Assembly: GCA_016699835.1 (NCBI GenBank) | Contig: CP064987.1 | Location: 248,001 to 312,000 of the forward strand | Direction of reading: 5' to 3' | Length of the DNA: 64,000 nt | DNA from: Phycisphaerales bacterium | GTDB lineage: Bacteria; Planctomycetota; Phycisphaerae; Phycisphaerales; UBA1924 | Shown: piece after piece, positions 1 to 8,130 of the stretch | Layout: every line of letters starts with the position of its first letter | Position numbering within the stretch: the stretch's first letter is position 1 | Notes under the pieces: generated by a model | Database searches by the model: none | Seen by the model: only the letters and a program-made list of their open reading frames with translations | Told to the model about the DNA's origin: nothing | Translations under genes and position numbers: made by a program

Positions 1-22
1 CTTTCGGAGTTGATTCCACGCA

Positions 23-50
23 CGCCCCGGGGTTTTCCGGGGCGTTTTTT
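23..50 (+). terminator. Rho-independent terminator of an upstream gene
   Basis: An 8-bp stem (23-30 with 37-44, CGCCCCGG/CCGGGGCG) and a 6-base loop are followed at once by six T. It would end a plus-strand gene lying before the window. Confidence 0.85.
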
Positions 51-129
51 CGTTGGTGCGGAGTTGTTGCGCGGGCGCGGTGGAGTCTTGGTATCCTGAT
101 TGAGTTGCGAGTTGAAGTTGTTGCGAGAG

Positions 130-999
130 ATGGAGCGTGGTGTGAGTCACGGGAGTGAACATGGAGATGGGGTAGGAGTGGGAGCACCACGCGGAGCGTG
201 GTGGTACGCGGGGAGGGTGCCCTGGTTCCGATTCGCGGCGTGTCTTGCGCTGGGGCTGGCGACGACGGCGGCGGTGGCGTGGGTTGGGGCGGTGCTGATT
301 CCGTTGGAGCGGCTTGGTGGCGTGGTTTCGCTGGATGGAGATCATCTTGAGCCGTGGTGTCTGGAGGTGCGTGGGCCTTCGTTCTCTCGGTTTGTGTGGT
401 TCGAGAAGGGGCGTGTATATAGCAAGCCCGGCGTGGGGCCGAGCGGGGCGAGTTCGGCGGCGGTGAGCAACTGGTCGTTCGCGACGAATACGAGGTCGAA
501 TCCGAGGTTCACCAGAGGGAAGGTGTCGATGCCCGGTGACGTTCGGAAGTTGCTGGAGCGCGGGCAGGACTCGTGGTGGGCGGTGGCGGAGGACCGGCGA
601 GGGTGGCCGATGGCGGCGTTCAAGGGTCGTGTGTACGGGACGATGGATCGTGCATCGGCATCGGTGTATGTGGTGGAGGATGCGAGTCTGTGGGTGCCGA
701 AGACTCCGTGGTCGGGGATTCCCTCGAGCACCGCATTGGCGACGATGCGGTTCATACCGCTACGGGTGTACTGGCCTGGGCTGGTTGTGGATGTGCTGGT
801 GTTGGCGATGGCGTGGGGCGTGGTGTTTGCGGGCGTTCGCTGGGTGTGGCGGGTGACCTTGGGGAAGAAGCGGAGCGTGCAGGGGGCGTGTCCGAAGTGT
901 GGGTATGACCTGCGCGGGGATCTGGAGGCGGGGTGTCCGGAGTGTGGATGGAATCGCGCGGGCTTGAGCGAGGAAGCACCTGAGTCCGGGCCGGCGTGA
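130..999 (+). CDS. Two-TM membrane protein with C-terminal zinc ribbon
   Basis: The ATG at 130 gives 289 residues; a TTG ten codons upstream (100) is the other possible start. A hydrophobic segment lies near the N terminus (around FAACLALGLATTAAVAWVG), then comes an extracytoplasmic region of about 150 residues with no domain I recognise, then a second TM (VVDVLVLAMAWGVVFAGV). The tail is a four-cysteine zinc ribbon, CPKCGYDLRG then CPECGW. This layout is common in uncharacterised Phycisphaerae proteins (family knowledge), and the gene at 24065 has the same plan. Function unknown. The region just before TM1 (APRGAWWYAG) is encoded by a palindromic repeat that recurs at 13117 and 16873. Confidence 0.75.
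   Translation: MERGVSHGSEHGDGVGVGAPRGAWWYAGRVPWFRFAACLALGLATTAAVAWVGAVLIPLERLGGVVSLDGDHLEPWCLEVRGPSFSRFVWFEKGRVYSKPGVGPSGASSAAVSNWSFATNTRSNPRFTRGKVSMPGDVRKLLERGQDSWWAVAEDRRGWPMAAFKGRVYGTMDRASASVYVVEDASLWVPKTPWSGIPSSTALATMRFIPLRVYWPGLVVDVLVLAMAWGVVFAGVRWVWRVTLGKKRSVQGACPKCGYDLRGDLEAGCPECGWNRAGLSEEAPESGPA
185..213. repeat. REP-like palindrome, family A copy 1 (inside CDS)
   Basis: CACCACGC-GGA-GCGTGGTG (185-203) is followed by GTACGCGGGG. It is an imperfect copy of the element at 13117-13145 and lies in frame inside the first membrane-protein gene. Confidence 0.7.
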
Positions 1000-1089
1000 G
1001 GCGGGGGCATACAGTGCTTTTGGAACGGCGTCTCGATGTTGATGCCGAGTGATTTTTCAGAACTGCATGCAGGAATGAGGGGATTTTCG

Positions 1090-2268
1090 ATGTCGACCGC
1101 CGCACAGAGCGCGTTCGCGAAGGGTCTTGAGGGGGTCATCGGTGGGCAGACGAGCATCTGCTCGATCGAGCAGAGCAAACTGATCTATCGCGGGTTTGAG
1201 ATCCATGATCTCGCGGAGCACGCGACGTTCGAGCAGGTGGCGTTTTTGTTGCTTGAGGGTCACAAGCCGAGCAGCGATGAGTTGGCGCGGTTCACGAAGG
1301 AGATCGTGGCGGAGCGCGGGCTGCCGGCGTCTGTGGAGCAGTTTCTGGTGCATGCGGCGGCGCCCTTGAAGGAGGGGACGGCGGTGCCGATGGATGTGCT
1401 GCGGTCGGCGGTGTCGCTGCTGGCGCATGTGGATCGGGATTGCCAGGACAACTCGGCGGCGGCGAACCTTCGGAAGTCGAAGCGGCTCTTGGCGAAGATC
1501 CCGACGGTGATCGGGCACATGCAGAACGCGCTGGATGGGAAGGCGGCGGTGTCGCCGGACGCCTCGTTGGGACACGCGGCGAATCTCTTGTGGATGATGA
1601 CGGGGGTGAAGCCGACGAAGGAGCAGGCTCGGGTGATCGACGTGTCGCTGATCTTGTATGCAGAGCACGAGTTCAATGCGTCGACGTTCACGAGCCGGGT
1701 TATTGCGGGGACGCTGTCGGACATGCACGGTGCGGTGACGGGGGCGATCGCGGCGCTGAAGGGTCCGTTGCACGGCGGTGCGAACGAGGCGGCGATGGAG
1801 ATGCTCAAGGAGATCGTCGCGAGCGTGGGGAAGGATGGCATCGGGACGGGAAAGGTCGATGTGTGGATGGAACAGGCGTTCGCCAGCAAGCGGAAACTGA
1901 TGGGGTTCGGGCATCGCGTGTACAAGAACGGCGACCATCGCGCGGGGATTCTGCACACCCTGGGCAAGAAGATGGCAGCGGGAGTCTCGGGGAATCCGGG
2001 CGGGATTCCGGCGGGGAAGTGGTTTGAACTTGGCGAGCAGGTGCAGAAGATCATGCTCACGAAGAAGAACATCCATCCGAACGTGGACTTCCCGTGCGGG
2101 ATGACGTACTTCGTGATGGGGATCCCGGTGCCGCAGTACACGCCGATCTTTGTGGCGTCGCGGATCACGGGGTGGTGCGCGCACATCATGGAGCAGCACT
2201 CGGACAACCGGCTGATCCGGCCGTTGTCGATCTATACGGGTGAGGCGGAGAAGAAGTGGAACGGTTGA
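1090..2268 (+). CDS. gltA: Citrate synthase
   Basis: This enzyme condenses oxaloacetate with acetyl-CoA to enter the TCA cycle. The chosen ATG at 1090 gives 392 residues and begins MSTAAQSAFAKGLEGV, the usual opening of the short citrate/2-methylcitrate synthase type. In-frame ATGs at 1036 and 1075 are possible but add unconserved residues. The active-site regions are present: GPLHGGANE (first His), GFGHRVYKNGD (second His) and the Asp in NVDFPCG. The C terminus has the usual RPLSIYTGE. Telling citrate from 2-methylcitrate synthase is not possible by eye. No other prp-like gene is nearby, and malate dehydrogenase is in the same window. The gene converges on the glycosyltransferase with a 16-bp gap and no hairpin. 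Confidence 0.93.
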   Translation: MSTAAQSAFAKGLEGVIGGQTSICSIEQSKLIYRGFEIHDLAEHATFEQVAFLLLEGHKPSSDELARFTKEIVAERGLPASVEQFLVHAAAPLKEGTAVPMDVLRSAVSLLAHVDRDCQDNSAAANLRKSKRLLAKIPTVIGHMQNALDGKAAVSPDASLGHAANLLWMMTGVKPTKEQARVIDVSLILYAEHEFNASTFTSRVIAGTLSDMHGAVTGAIAALKGPLHGGANEAAMEMLKEIVASVGKDGIGTGKVDVWMEQAFASKRKLMGFGHRVYKNGDHRAGILHTLGKKMAAGVSGNPGGIPAGKWFELGEQVQKIMLTKKNIHPNVDFPCGMTYFVMGIPVPQYTPIFVASRITGWCAHIMEQHSDNRLIRPLSIYTGEAEKKWNG

Positions 2269-2284
2269 GTTCCGCGGCGTGATG

Positions 2285-4027
2285 CTATTGCGTGACGGCC
2301 GCCTCGGGCGCGGGTGTGAGCGGCTTGACCTCGACGCTTGATGCGCTTTCGTGGCCCAGAAGCGAGGCGTAGATGCGCTCGATGGCGGTCACGTGCTCTG
2401 TGTGCGTGGGGATGGAGAGACTCTCGCGGATCTGGTGGGGCGAGGGGAGGGTGAGGTGTCCCTGGATGATGCTGGTGATGGCGATTGCGAGGTCGTCGGG
2501 GTCGGCGGGGTTGACGAGGAGGCCGCTCTCTGAGGACTTGAGGAGATCGCGGCTCGCGCCGAGGCGAGAGGCGATGACGAATCGTCCTGCGGCGATGGAC
2601 TCCAGGACGACGAAAGGGGAGTTCTCGAGGGCGCCGTTGGGGAAGATGCAAGCGTCGATGGCGCGGAGGGTGGCGATGAGGGAAGTGATGTCGTAGGCAC
2701 CGAGGAAACGGACGGCGGTGGCGGCGTGCGCGTGTGCGGCGAGGCGACGGCGGAAGGGTGCGTCGTCACCCATGGCGTGGACGTCGAGGGTGAGGCGGGA
2801 GAGGACGCTCGGGTCGAGGCGTTCGATGGCGGCGATGAGAGTGGCGAGACCCTTGTGGGGGTAGGTGCTGCCGAAGAAGGCGAGGCGGAGGGGCGAGGGG
2901 GAATAGGGCGTCCAGCGGGCGAGATTATCGCGGTCGGGATCGAGGGTGTGCCGTCGGGCGAGGTCGAAGTGCGGCTGGCCTATGGGGAGGTGGCGTGTCT
3001 TCGCTGGGTCGGCACCGGCGGCGACGTGGACCTTGCGGAGGAAATCGCCCGGGCAGAGGATGGCGTCGGCGGCGTTGAGGGCGTCGATGGCGGCGCGGCG
3101 GCGGGTGCCGTAACGGTTGAGGACGCGGAGTTGGATGGTGCCGTCGAGCAGACGCTCGTGGACGTTGGGGTTCGGCGGGGTGAGGACGTGGGGAAGTGGA
3201 GGCCGTGTTTGTGAGATGGATGTGTGCGGGGTGAAAGACTCGCCGGCATGTTCGCGGATGGGGATGGGGTCGTTGGGCCAGGCGTCGGCGGCGCGGAGGC
3301 GTCTGCGGAGGGCGGCCTTGGCGGATTTGGCGGCCTGGCCTATGGAGGGGCCGAGCCAGCGGCGGGCGGTGAGTCTGGCTTTTCGGGCGAGTATCTCTCG
3401 TGAGACGGGCCTTTGGGGCATGCAGGTTTCGCAGCGCTGGCCGCCTTCGAAATCGTCGCAGACCTTGCGGACCTGGTGGAGCATGTCGACCTGGGGGCAG
3501 AGGAGGAAGTAGTTGTGTGGGGTGAAGACGACGCGTGTGCCGCTGGCCTTGATGGCGGGGATGAGATCGAATGGGAAGCCCTCGAGGGCGTGGACATGGA
3601 CGACGTGGGGGCGGAAGGTGCTTAAAAAATCGAGGACGAGGGCGGTAAGGCGTGGCGAGGAGATCTGTGTTTCCGGGGAGGCGAAGTGCTCGTTGCCAGT
3701 GCTGAGGATTGGGCTGTTGAGGATGGAGAAGCAGGCGACGCCGCGCCAGATCTCGGTGGGCTGGATTCGGGTGACGGGGAGGAGGGAGTAGTCGATGCCG
3801 CTGCGGAGGAAGGCGACGAGGTGGCCCCGCTGTGCGAGTTCGCGGGCGAGTTCGGAGACGTAGAGGTTGTATCCCGAGCCTTCGCGTTCCTGGAGGGCGA
3901 GGCGTGCCCAGCCGAGCATGGCGATTCGGAGCGGTGGAGCGGGTGATTTCGCTGTGTTGGAGGTGGAGCGGCGCGAGACGGCCTCATGCTCGGCTTTGGT
4001 GATGCAATCACGGACTCGGCGGCTCAT
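2285..4027 (-). CDS. Glycosyltransferase, family 4-like
   Basis: This is a predicted GT-B glycosyltransferase of 580 residues from the ATG at 4027; a GTG two codons upstream is equally possible. The N-terminal acceptor domain starts LRIAMLGWARLALQEREGSGYNLYVSEL... with the usual glycine-rich loop and AQRGHLVAFL. The C-terminal donor domain has FFGSTYPHKGLATLI and the GT4 E-x7-E region (ENSPFVVLESIAAG) followed by GLLVNPADPDDLA. Between the domains there is a long basic stretch (about residues 190-330). A cysteine cluster (CDDFEGGQRCETCMP) resembles the CxxC segment seen in some surface-polysaccharide transferases. The substrate is unknown; cell-envelope or exopolysaccharide synthesis is likely. 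Confidence 0.82.
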   Translation of the reverse strand: MSRRVRDCITKAEHEAVSRRSTSNTAKSPAPPLRIAMLGWARLALQEREGSGYNLYVSELARELAQRGHLVAFLRSGIDYSLLPVTRIQPTEIWRGVACFSILNSPILSTGNEHFASPETQISSPRLTALVLDFLSTFRPHVVHVHALEGFPFDLIPAIKASGTRVVFTPHNYFLLCPQVDMLHQVRKVCDDFEGGQRCETCMPQRPVSREILARKARLTARRWLGPSIGQAAKSAKAALRRRLRAADAWPNDPIPIREHAGESFTPHTSISQTRPPLPHVLTPPNPNVHERLLDGTIQLRVLNRYGTRRRAAIDALNAADAILCPGDFLRKVHVAAGADPAKTRHLPIGQPHFDLARRHTLDPDRDNLARWTPYSPSPLRLAFFGSTYPHKGLATLIAAIERLDPSVLSRLTLDVHAMGDDAPFRRRLAAHAHAATAVRFLGAYDITSLIATLRAIDACIFPNGALENSPFVVLESIAAGRFVIASRLGASRDLLKSSESGLLVNPADPDDLAIAITSIIQGHLTLPSPHQIRESLSIPTHTEHVTAIERIYASLLGHESASSVEVKPLTPAPEAAVTQ

Positions 4028-4061
4028 GGACACGCATGTAGGGTAGGGAGATTCGGCGTGG

Positions 4062-4676
4062 CTACCGAGCGTGGGCGTGGTAGGCGAGTCGGAGGGCGTT
4101 TTCGATGAGTATGGGGCCGAGGGGGGTCATGAAACTCTCGGGGTGGAACTGGACGGCCTCGATGGGGAGTTTGGTGTGGCGGATGGCCATGATCTCGTGG
4201 TCGTCGGCGCGGGCGGTGATGACGAGTTCGCGCGGGAGCGAGGGTTCGTCGATGGCGAGGGAGTGGTATCGGGCGACCTCGAGTGGCGAGGGGAGTCCCG
4301 CGAAGAGGCCCTGGTTGTCATGCGTGATGGTGGAGGTCTTGCCATGCATCAGGCGGCGGGCGGGGACGATGCGGCCTCCTGATTCGAGGACGATGGACTG
4401 CATGCCGAGGCAGACGCCCAGGAGCGGGTGGGAGCCGGTGGTGAGGATGTGGCGGACAATGGCGGGCGTGGTGTGGGCGTCTTCGGGGCGGCCTGGGCCT
4501 GGGGAGATCACAACGAGATCAGGGGCGAGTGTGCTGAGGTCAGCGATCGTGATGGCGTCGGCGCGGCGGACGAGGACTTCGGGCGCTTTGGCGATGCCCT
4601 CGATGTGTGCAGCGGCGAGGGCGTGGGCGAGGTTGTGAGTAAAAGAGTCGAAGTTGTCAATGAGGAGGATGCGCAT
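4062..4676 (-). CDS. Glutamine amidotransferase, anthranilate/aminodeoxychorismate synthase component II
   Basis: A class I glutamine amidotransferase of 204 residues, starting MRILLIDNFDSFTHNL at 4676. It would hydrolyse glutamine and pass ammonia to a chorismate-using partner for tryptophan or folate synthesis. The catalytic Cys is in GVCLGMQ and the His/Glu pair in QFHPES; ISPGPGRPED forms the oxyanion region. The sequence does not separate TrpG from PabA, and no TrpE or PabB is in the window. An in-frame extension to 4733 runs into a dispersed repeat and is not conserved, so I prefer the shorter start. Confidence 0.9.
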   Translation of the reverse strand: MRILLIDNFDSFTHNLAHALAAAHIEGIAKAPEVLVRRADAITIADLSTLAPDLVVISPGPGRPEDAHTTPAIVRHILTTGSHPLLGVCLGMQSIVLESGGRIVPARRLMHGKTSTITHDNQGLFAGLPSPLEVARYHSLAIDEPSLPRELVITARADDHEIMAIRHTKLPIEAVQFHPESFMTPLGPILIENALRLAYHAHAR

Positions 4677-4730
4677 CGCGTGATCGTTCTCTTCAGGTTG
4701 CTCGCACACAGAAGTTGAAGTTGGAGTAGT

Positions 4731-4756
4731 CACAGGCGGGATGTCTGTGCCACGAG
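4731..4756. repeat. Dispersed palindrome, family B copy
   Basis: CACAGGCGGGATGTCTGTG followed by CCACGAG. It is related to the copies at 9966 and 17046 and to the C-type copies at 23268, 24004 and 24863. Confidence 0.7.
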
Positions 4757-4797
4757 AACAGGTAGAGATACTTGAAGTTCGCGTTGAGATTGTTGGA

Positions 4798-4830
4798 CAA
4801 AAGCAACAGGCCCGCGGTGGCGCGGGCCTG
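4798..4830 (-). terminator. Terminator of the DUF1579 gene
   Basis: A 9-bp perfect stem, CAGGCCCGC/GCGGGCCTG (4807-4815 with 4822-4830). It is followed on the minus strand by TTGCTTTTG and sits about 25 bp after the stop codon of the gene ending at 4856. Confidence 0.7.
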
Positions 4831-4855
4831 TGGAAAAGACACGATTGAGTCGCGA

Positions 4856-5521
4856 TTAGCGGGCGTGGCCGGCGGAAGCGGCCTTGCGGGTGTAGTTGAT
4901 CTCCATGATCTTGTACTCCTTGCCCTCCATATCGGGGCCGAACATCTCGAGTTTGGAGTGGTTGTCATCGATGAAGGTCTGGACCTCGCGCATGGACTTG
5001 GGGCCGCCGGTCATGGGGCAGTTGAAGGTGTTGTTGTAGGAGAGGACCTTCTTGTCGGCGGAGAGTTCGCCCTTGCCGGTCATCATGCCGGTGCCCATGT
5101 TGTCGACCCAGATGGACTGGAAGGACTTGCTGACGTTGTCAAAGCCGTAGACGCCGAAGCCCTTGAACTCGCCCATGCCTTCCATCATGCCGTTGGTCTC
5201 GATCTTGATGAATCGGCCGTCCATCATGGGGGTCATGACGGTGGTGCAGGTGCTCTTGCTCTCGGGCATGCCGGGCATCATCCACATTGAGACATCGCCC
5301 TCCCAGGTGCCTGCGGATTTCGCGAGGAACTGGTGCATCTCACCGGGAGCGGCGGCCTGCATGCAGGCTTCCATCATCTTCTCCATACCCGGGGGCATGT
5401 CGGGCATGTCGTGCTTCGGGGGCTGGGGAACCTGGCCGACCTTGTCCTGGGCGATGGCAAGGGTGACTCCGATGCCGGCGGCGAAGGCGAGAGACAGCGC
5501 GATACCACTCTTGAGATTCAT
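4856..5521 (-). CDS. Secreted DUF1579 family protein
   Basis: 221 residues. The N terminus is a signal peptide (MNLKSGIALSLAFAAGIGVTLAIAQ, cleavage after AIA-Q or nearby). A short Met/Pro-rich linker follows, and from about residue 62 a DUF1579 domain: FLAKSAGTWEGDVSMWM, MMDGRFIKIETNG, FKGFGVYGFDNVSKSFQSIWVDNMGTG. The family is a lipocalin-like beta barrel of unknown role, common in planctomycetes. The start has AAGG 8 bases upstream. It is transcribed divergently from glnS. Export is inferred from the signal peptide. Confidence 0.85.
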   Translation of the reverse strand: MNLKSGIALSLAFAAGIGVTLAIAQDKVGQVPQPPKHDMPDMPPGMEKMMEACMQAAAPGEMHQFLAKSAGTWEGDVSMWMMPGMPESKSTCTTVMTPMMDGRFIKIETNGMMEGMGEFKGFGVYGFDNVSKSFQSIWVDNMGTGMMTGKGELSADKKVLSYNNTFNCPMTGGPKSMREVQTFIDDNHSKLEMFGPDMEGKEYKIMEINYTRKAASAGHAR

Positions 5522-5710
5522 GTGCGGACCTTTCTTGTGTGTGTTTGGGCGTCGATGGCTCGCAACGCTGCGGCGGACGCCCTGTTCGCGAGAATACTAG
5601 TCCGGCCGAACAGGGAAGGGAAAGGGGCTTGGGAACGCTAGAATCACGCTTTCCTTGGCCAAACCGCACCCCGGACGCGAGAATCGTTCGCGTTCTTTGA
5701 GATTGTGGAT

Positions 5711-7531
5711 ATGTCTGACCACCACCCGGCAGGATCGCCTTCGCCCGAGACCGATCGTCCGTTGCACTTCATCGAGCAGATCGTGGAGGAGGACATCGCG
5801 TCGGGAAAGTGGGGCGCGTGGGCGGACGGGCGGGCGAGGGTGCACACGCGGTTTCCGCCCGAGCCGAACGGGTATCTGCACCTTGGGCACGCGAAATCGA
5901 TCGCGCTGAACTATGGACTCGCGAAGAAGTATGGCGGGAAGTTCAACCTTCGCTTCGACGACACGAATCCCGCGAAGGAGGAGCGCGAGTATGTCGAGTC
6001 GATCATTCGCGACGTGAAGTGGCTGGGGGCGGACTTTGACGTTGGAGCGAACGCGGGCGGGTTGTTCTTTGCGAGCCACTACTTCGAGCAGATGTACGCT
6101 TGGGCGGAGGAGTTGATCGAGAAGGGGCGGGCGTATGTGTGCGGTCTGACCGCGGAAGAAGTGAGCGCGATGCGGGGCGATCTCAAGACGCCGGCGCGAT
6201 CGCCGCATCGGGATCGATCGCCGGAGGAGAGTTTGAGGCTCTTTCGAGAGATGCGGGCGGGCAAGTTCCCGAACGGCTCGAAGACGCTGCGCGCGCGGAT
6301 CGACTTAGCCAGCCCGAACTTTGTGATGCGCGACCCGGTGATGTATCGGATCGTGCACGAGCACCACCACAACACCGGAGACGCGTGGTGCCTGTATCCG
6401 ATGTACGACTGGGCGCACTGCCTGGAGGACTCGATCGAGGGGATCACGCACTCGATCTGCACGCTGGAGTTCCGGAACAATCGGCCTTTGTATGACTGGT
6501 TCATCGACTCGATCAATATCGATCGGACGAGGGACGGGAGCGGCCGCTGGGGGAAGGTGATCCACCATCCGCAGCAGATCGAGTTTGCGCGGGGGAACAT
6601 CACGTACACGCTGATGAGCAAGCGGTGGCTGCTGAAACTGGTGGACGAGGGGCATGTGCGCGGGTGGGACGACCCGCGCATGCCGACGATCTCGGCGGCG
6701 CGGCGTCGGGGCATCCCGGCGCGGTCGCTGGTTCGATTCTGGGAGGAGGCTGGCGTCACGACGCAAGTGTCGATGATGGACGTTTCGCGCCTGGAGCACA
6801 CGGTGCGAGACGAGTTGAACCGGACGGCTCCGCGGGCGATGGGCGTGTTGCGCCCGCTCAAGGTCACGATCACGAACTGGCCGAAGGACGCGGCGGGGAA
6901 GTCGGTCGTGGATCACCTGGACTTTGTGGTGAACCCGGAGGATCCGGGCGCGGGGACGCGGAAGGTGCCTTTCTCGGGGACGCTGTACATCGAGCGTGAG
7001 GACTTTGAGGAGCACCCACCGAAGAAGTTCTTCCGGCTCGCCCCGGTCGGGAATGGCGGGCAGGAGGTGCGTCTGCGCTGGGCGTACTTTGTGAGGTGCA
7101 CGGGCGTCGTGAAGAACGACGCGGGTGAGGTGGTTGAGATTCTGTGCACGTATGACCCGGAGACGCGTGGAGGCGATGCGCCGAAGAACGCGGACGGGAC
7201 GCCGAGCCGAAAGGTGAAGGGGACGATCCACTGGGTGAGCGCCGACCACGCGATTGCGGCGGAGGTTCGGCTGTTCGATCGGTTGTACACTGCGGAAGAG
7301 CCTGGGGCGAGGACGGGGAACTCGATGGATGACCTCAATCCGAACTCGCTTGAGGTGGTGAAGGCGAGGCTGGAGCCTCACTTGGCCGGGGCGGGCGTGG
7401 GTGATGTCTTCCAGTTCGAGCGGCTTGGGTATTTTCGCGTGGACGAGGATTCGAGGGTGGGCGAGGCTGGCGGACTGGTGTTCAATCGGACGGTGACGCT
7501 GAAGGACACGTGGGCGAAGGAGAAGGCGTGA
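5711..7531 (+). CDS. glnS: Glutaminyl-tRNA synthetase
   Basis: 606 residues from the ATG at 5711 (a GTG two codons earlier is possible). It charges tRNA-Gln with glutamine. The class I signatures are clear: FPPEPNGYLHLGHAKS (HIGH-type) near residue 50 and LMSKRWLLKL (KMSKS-type). The catalytic core has NLRFDDTNP, LYPMYDWAHCLEDSIEGITHSICTLEF and YDWFID, all typical of GlnRS rather than GluRS. The C-terminal anticodon-binding barrels are complete and end FNRTVTLKDTWAKE. GluRS is encoded separately at 35429. A TAGAAT hexamer at 5639 could be a -10 box, but I see no convincing -35. Confidence 0.96.
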   Translation: MSDHHPAGSPSPETDRPLHFIEQIVEEDIASGKWGAWADGRARVHTRFPPEPNGYLHLGHAKSIALNYGLAKKYGGKFNLRFDDTNPAKEEREYVESIIRDVKWLGADFDVGANAGGLFFASHYFEQMYAWAEELIEKGRAYVCGLTAEEVSAMRGDLKTPARSPHRDRSPEESLRLFREMRAGKFPNGSKTLRARIDLASPNFVMRDPVMYRIVHEHHHNTGDAWCLYPMYDWAHCLEDSIEGITHSICTLEFRNNRPLYDWFIDSINIDRTRDGSGRWGKVIHHPQQIEFARGNITYTLMSKRWLLKLVDEGHVRGWDDPRMPTISAARRRGIPARSLVRFWEEAGVTTQVSMMDVSRLEHTVRDELNRTAPRAMGVLRPLKVTITNWPKDAAGKSVVDHLDFVVNPEDPGAGTRKVPFSGTLYIEREDFEEHPPKKFFRLAPVGNGGQEVRLRWAYFVRCTGVVKNDAGEVVEILCTYDPETRGGDAPKNADGTPSRKVKGTIHWVSADHAIAAEVRLFDRLYTAEEPGARTGNSMDDLNPNSLEVVKARLEPHLAGAGVGDVFQFERLGYFRVDEDSRVGEAGGLVFNRTVTLKDTWAKEKA

Positions 7532-7572
7532 GCGACGTGAGTGGGCGTGGCCTGCAGGGGATGATAACCGGA

Positions 7573-7601
7573 TTGGATTGGTGATTTGGCCGTAGTATTG
7601 G
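7573..7601 (+). promoter_or_regulatory. Possible sigma-70-type promoter for dodecin/iscX
   Basis: TTGGAT at 7573-7578 and TATTGG at 7596-7601 are 17 bases apart, about 45 bp before the dodecin start. The hexamers are only moderate matches. Confidence 0.3.
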
Positions 7602-7647
7602 TTGATGTGGATCTGCTGTAGTGATTCTTGAACACCGAGGAGGCGCC

Positions 7648-7854
7648 ATGAAGAGTGTCGCACGAGTGACGGAAATCATCGCGAGTTCGTCGAAGAGTTT
7701 TGAGGATGCGATCAAGAACGGCGTGACGAGAGCGAACAAGACGCTCGACAACGTGACGGGGGCATGGGTGCAGGACATGAAGGTGGACGTGAAGAACGGG
7801 AAGATCGCGGGGTATCGCGTGAACATGAAGGTCACGTTTGTGCTGAAGGACTAG
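7648..7854 (+). CDS. Dodecin family flavin-binding protein
   Basis: 68 residues, starting MKSVARVTEIIASSSKSF. An AGGAGG sits 5 bases before the ATG at 7648 and fixes the start. Length and pattern match dodecins, small proteins that assemble as dodecamers and store flavin or related ligands. Visible family features are SxKSFEDAI, a run of Ala/Asn/Lys then TLDNVTGAWVQDMKVDV with the aromatic that stacks on flavin, and the closing GYRVNMKVTFVL strand. The next gene, iscX, begins 36 bp downstream on the same strand, so the two may share a transcript. Confidence 0.9.
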   Translation: MKSVARVTEIIASSSKSFEDAIKNGVTRANKTLDNVTGAWVQDMKVDVKNGKIAGYRVNMKVTFVLKD

Positions 7855-7890
7855 CGATCGTGGTTGAAGGCGATTGATGGAGTTGCGGCG

Positions 7891-8103
7891 ATGGGTGTGT
7901 CGTCGTTCGGGTGGCTGGATGTGCGGCGGATCGCCGAGGAGTTGGCGGATCGTCACGCGGACATCGATCCGCTCACGGTGAGTTTCCCGAGGCTGCGGGA
8001 GATGGTGGCGGGCCTCCCCGGCTTTGTGGCGGACCCGAAGCACAACGTGAACGAACGGATTCTGGAAGAGATCCAGCGGCTTTGGATTGAGGAACGCGAG
8101 TAG
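7891..8103 (+). CDS. iscX: IscX-like Fe-S assembly adaptor
   Basis: 70 residues from the ATG at 7891; an upstream in-frame TTG at 7864 is possible. The sequence matches the IscX/YfhJ family along its length: FGWLDVRRIAEELADRHADIDPLTVSF (family: WxDxxxIAxxLxDxxPxxDPxxVRF), then FVADPKHNVNERILEEIQRLWIEE. IscX is a small acidic protein that binds the cysteine desulfurase IscS and modulates Fe-S cluster assembly in proteobacteria. There are no isc or suf genes around it here, only dodecin upstream. The reading is sequence-based and fairly confident; the role here is inferred. Confidence 0.85.
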   Translation: MGVSSFGWLDVRRIAEELADRHADIDPLTVSFPRLREMVAGLPGFVADPKHNVNERILEEIQRLWIEERE

Positions 8104-8130
8104 ACGGGCGAACGATGAATTGGGCGAGGT

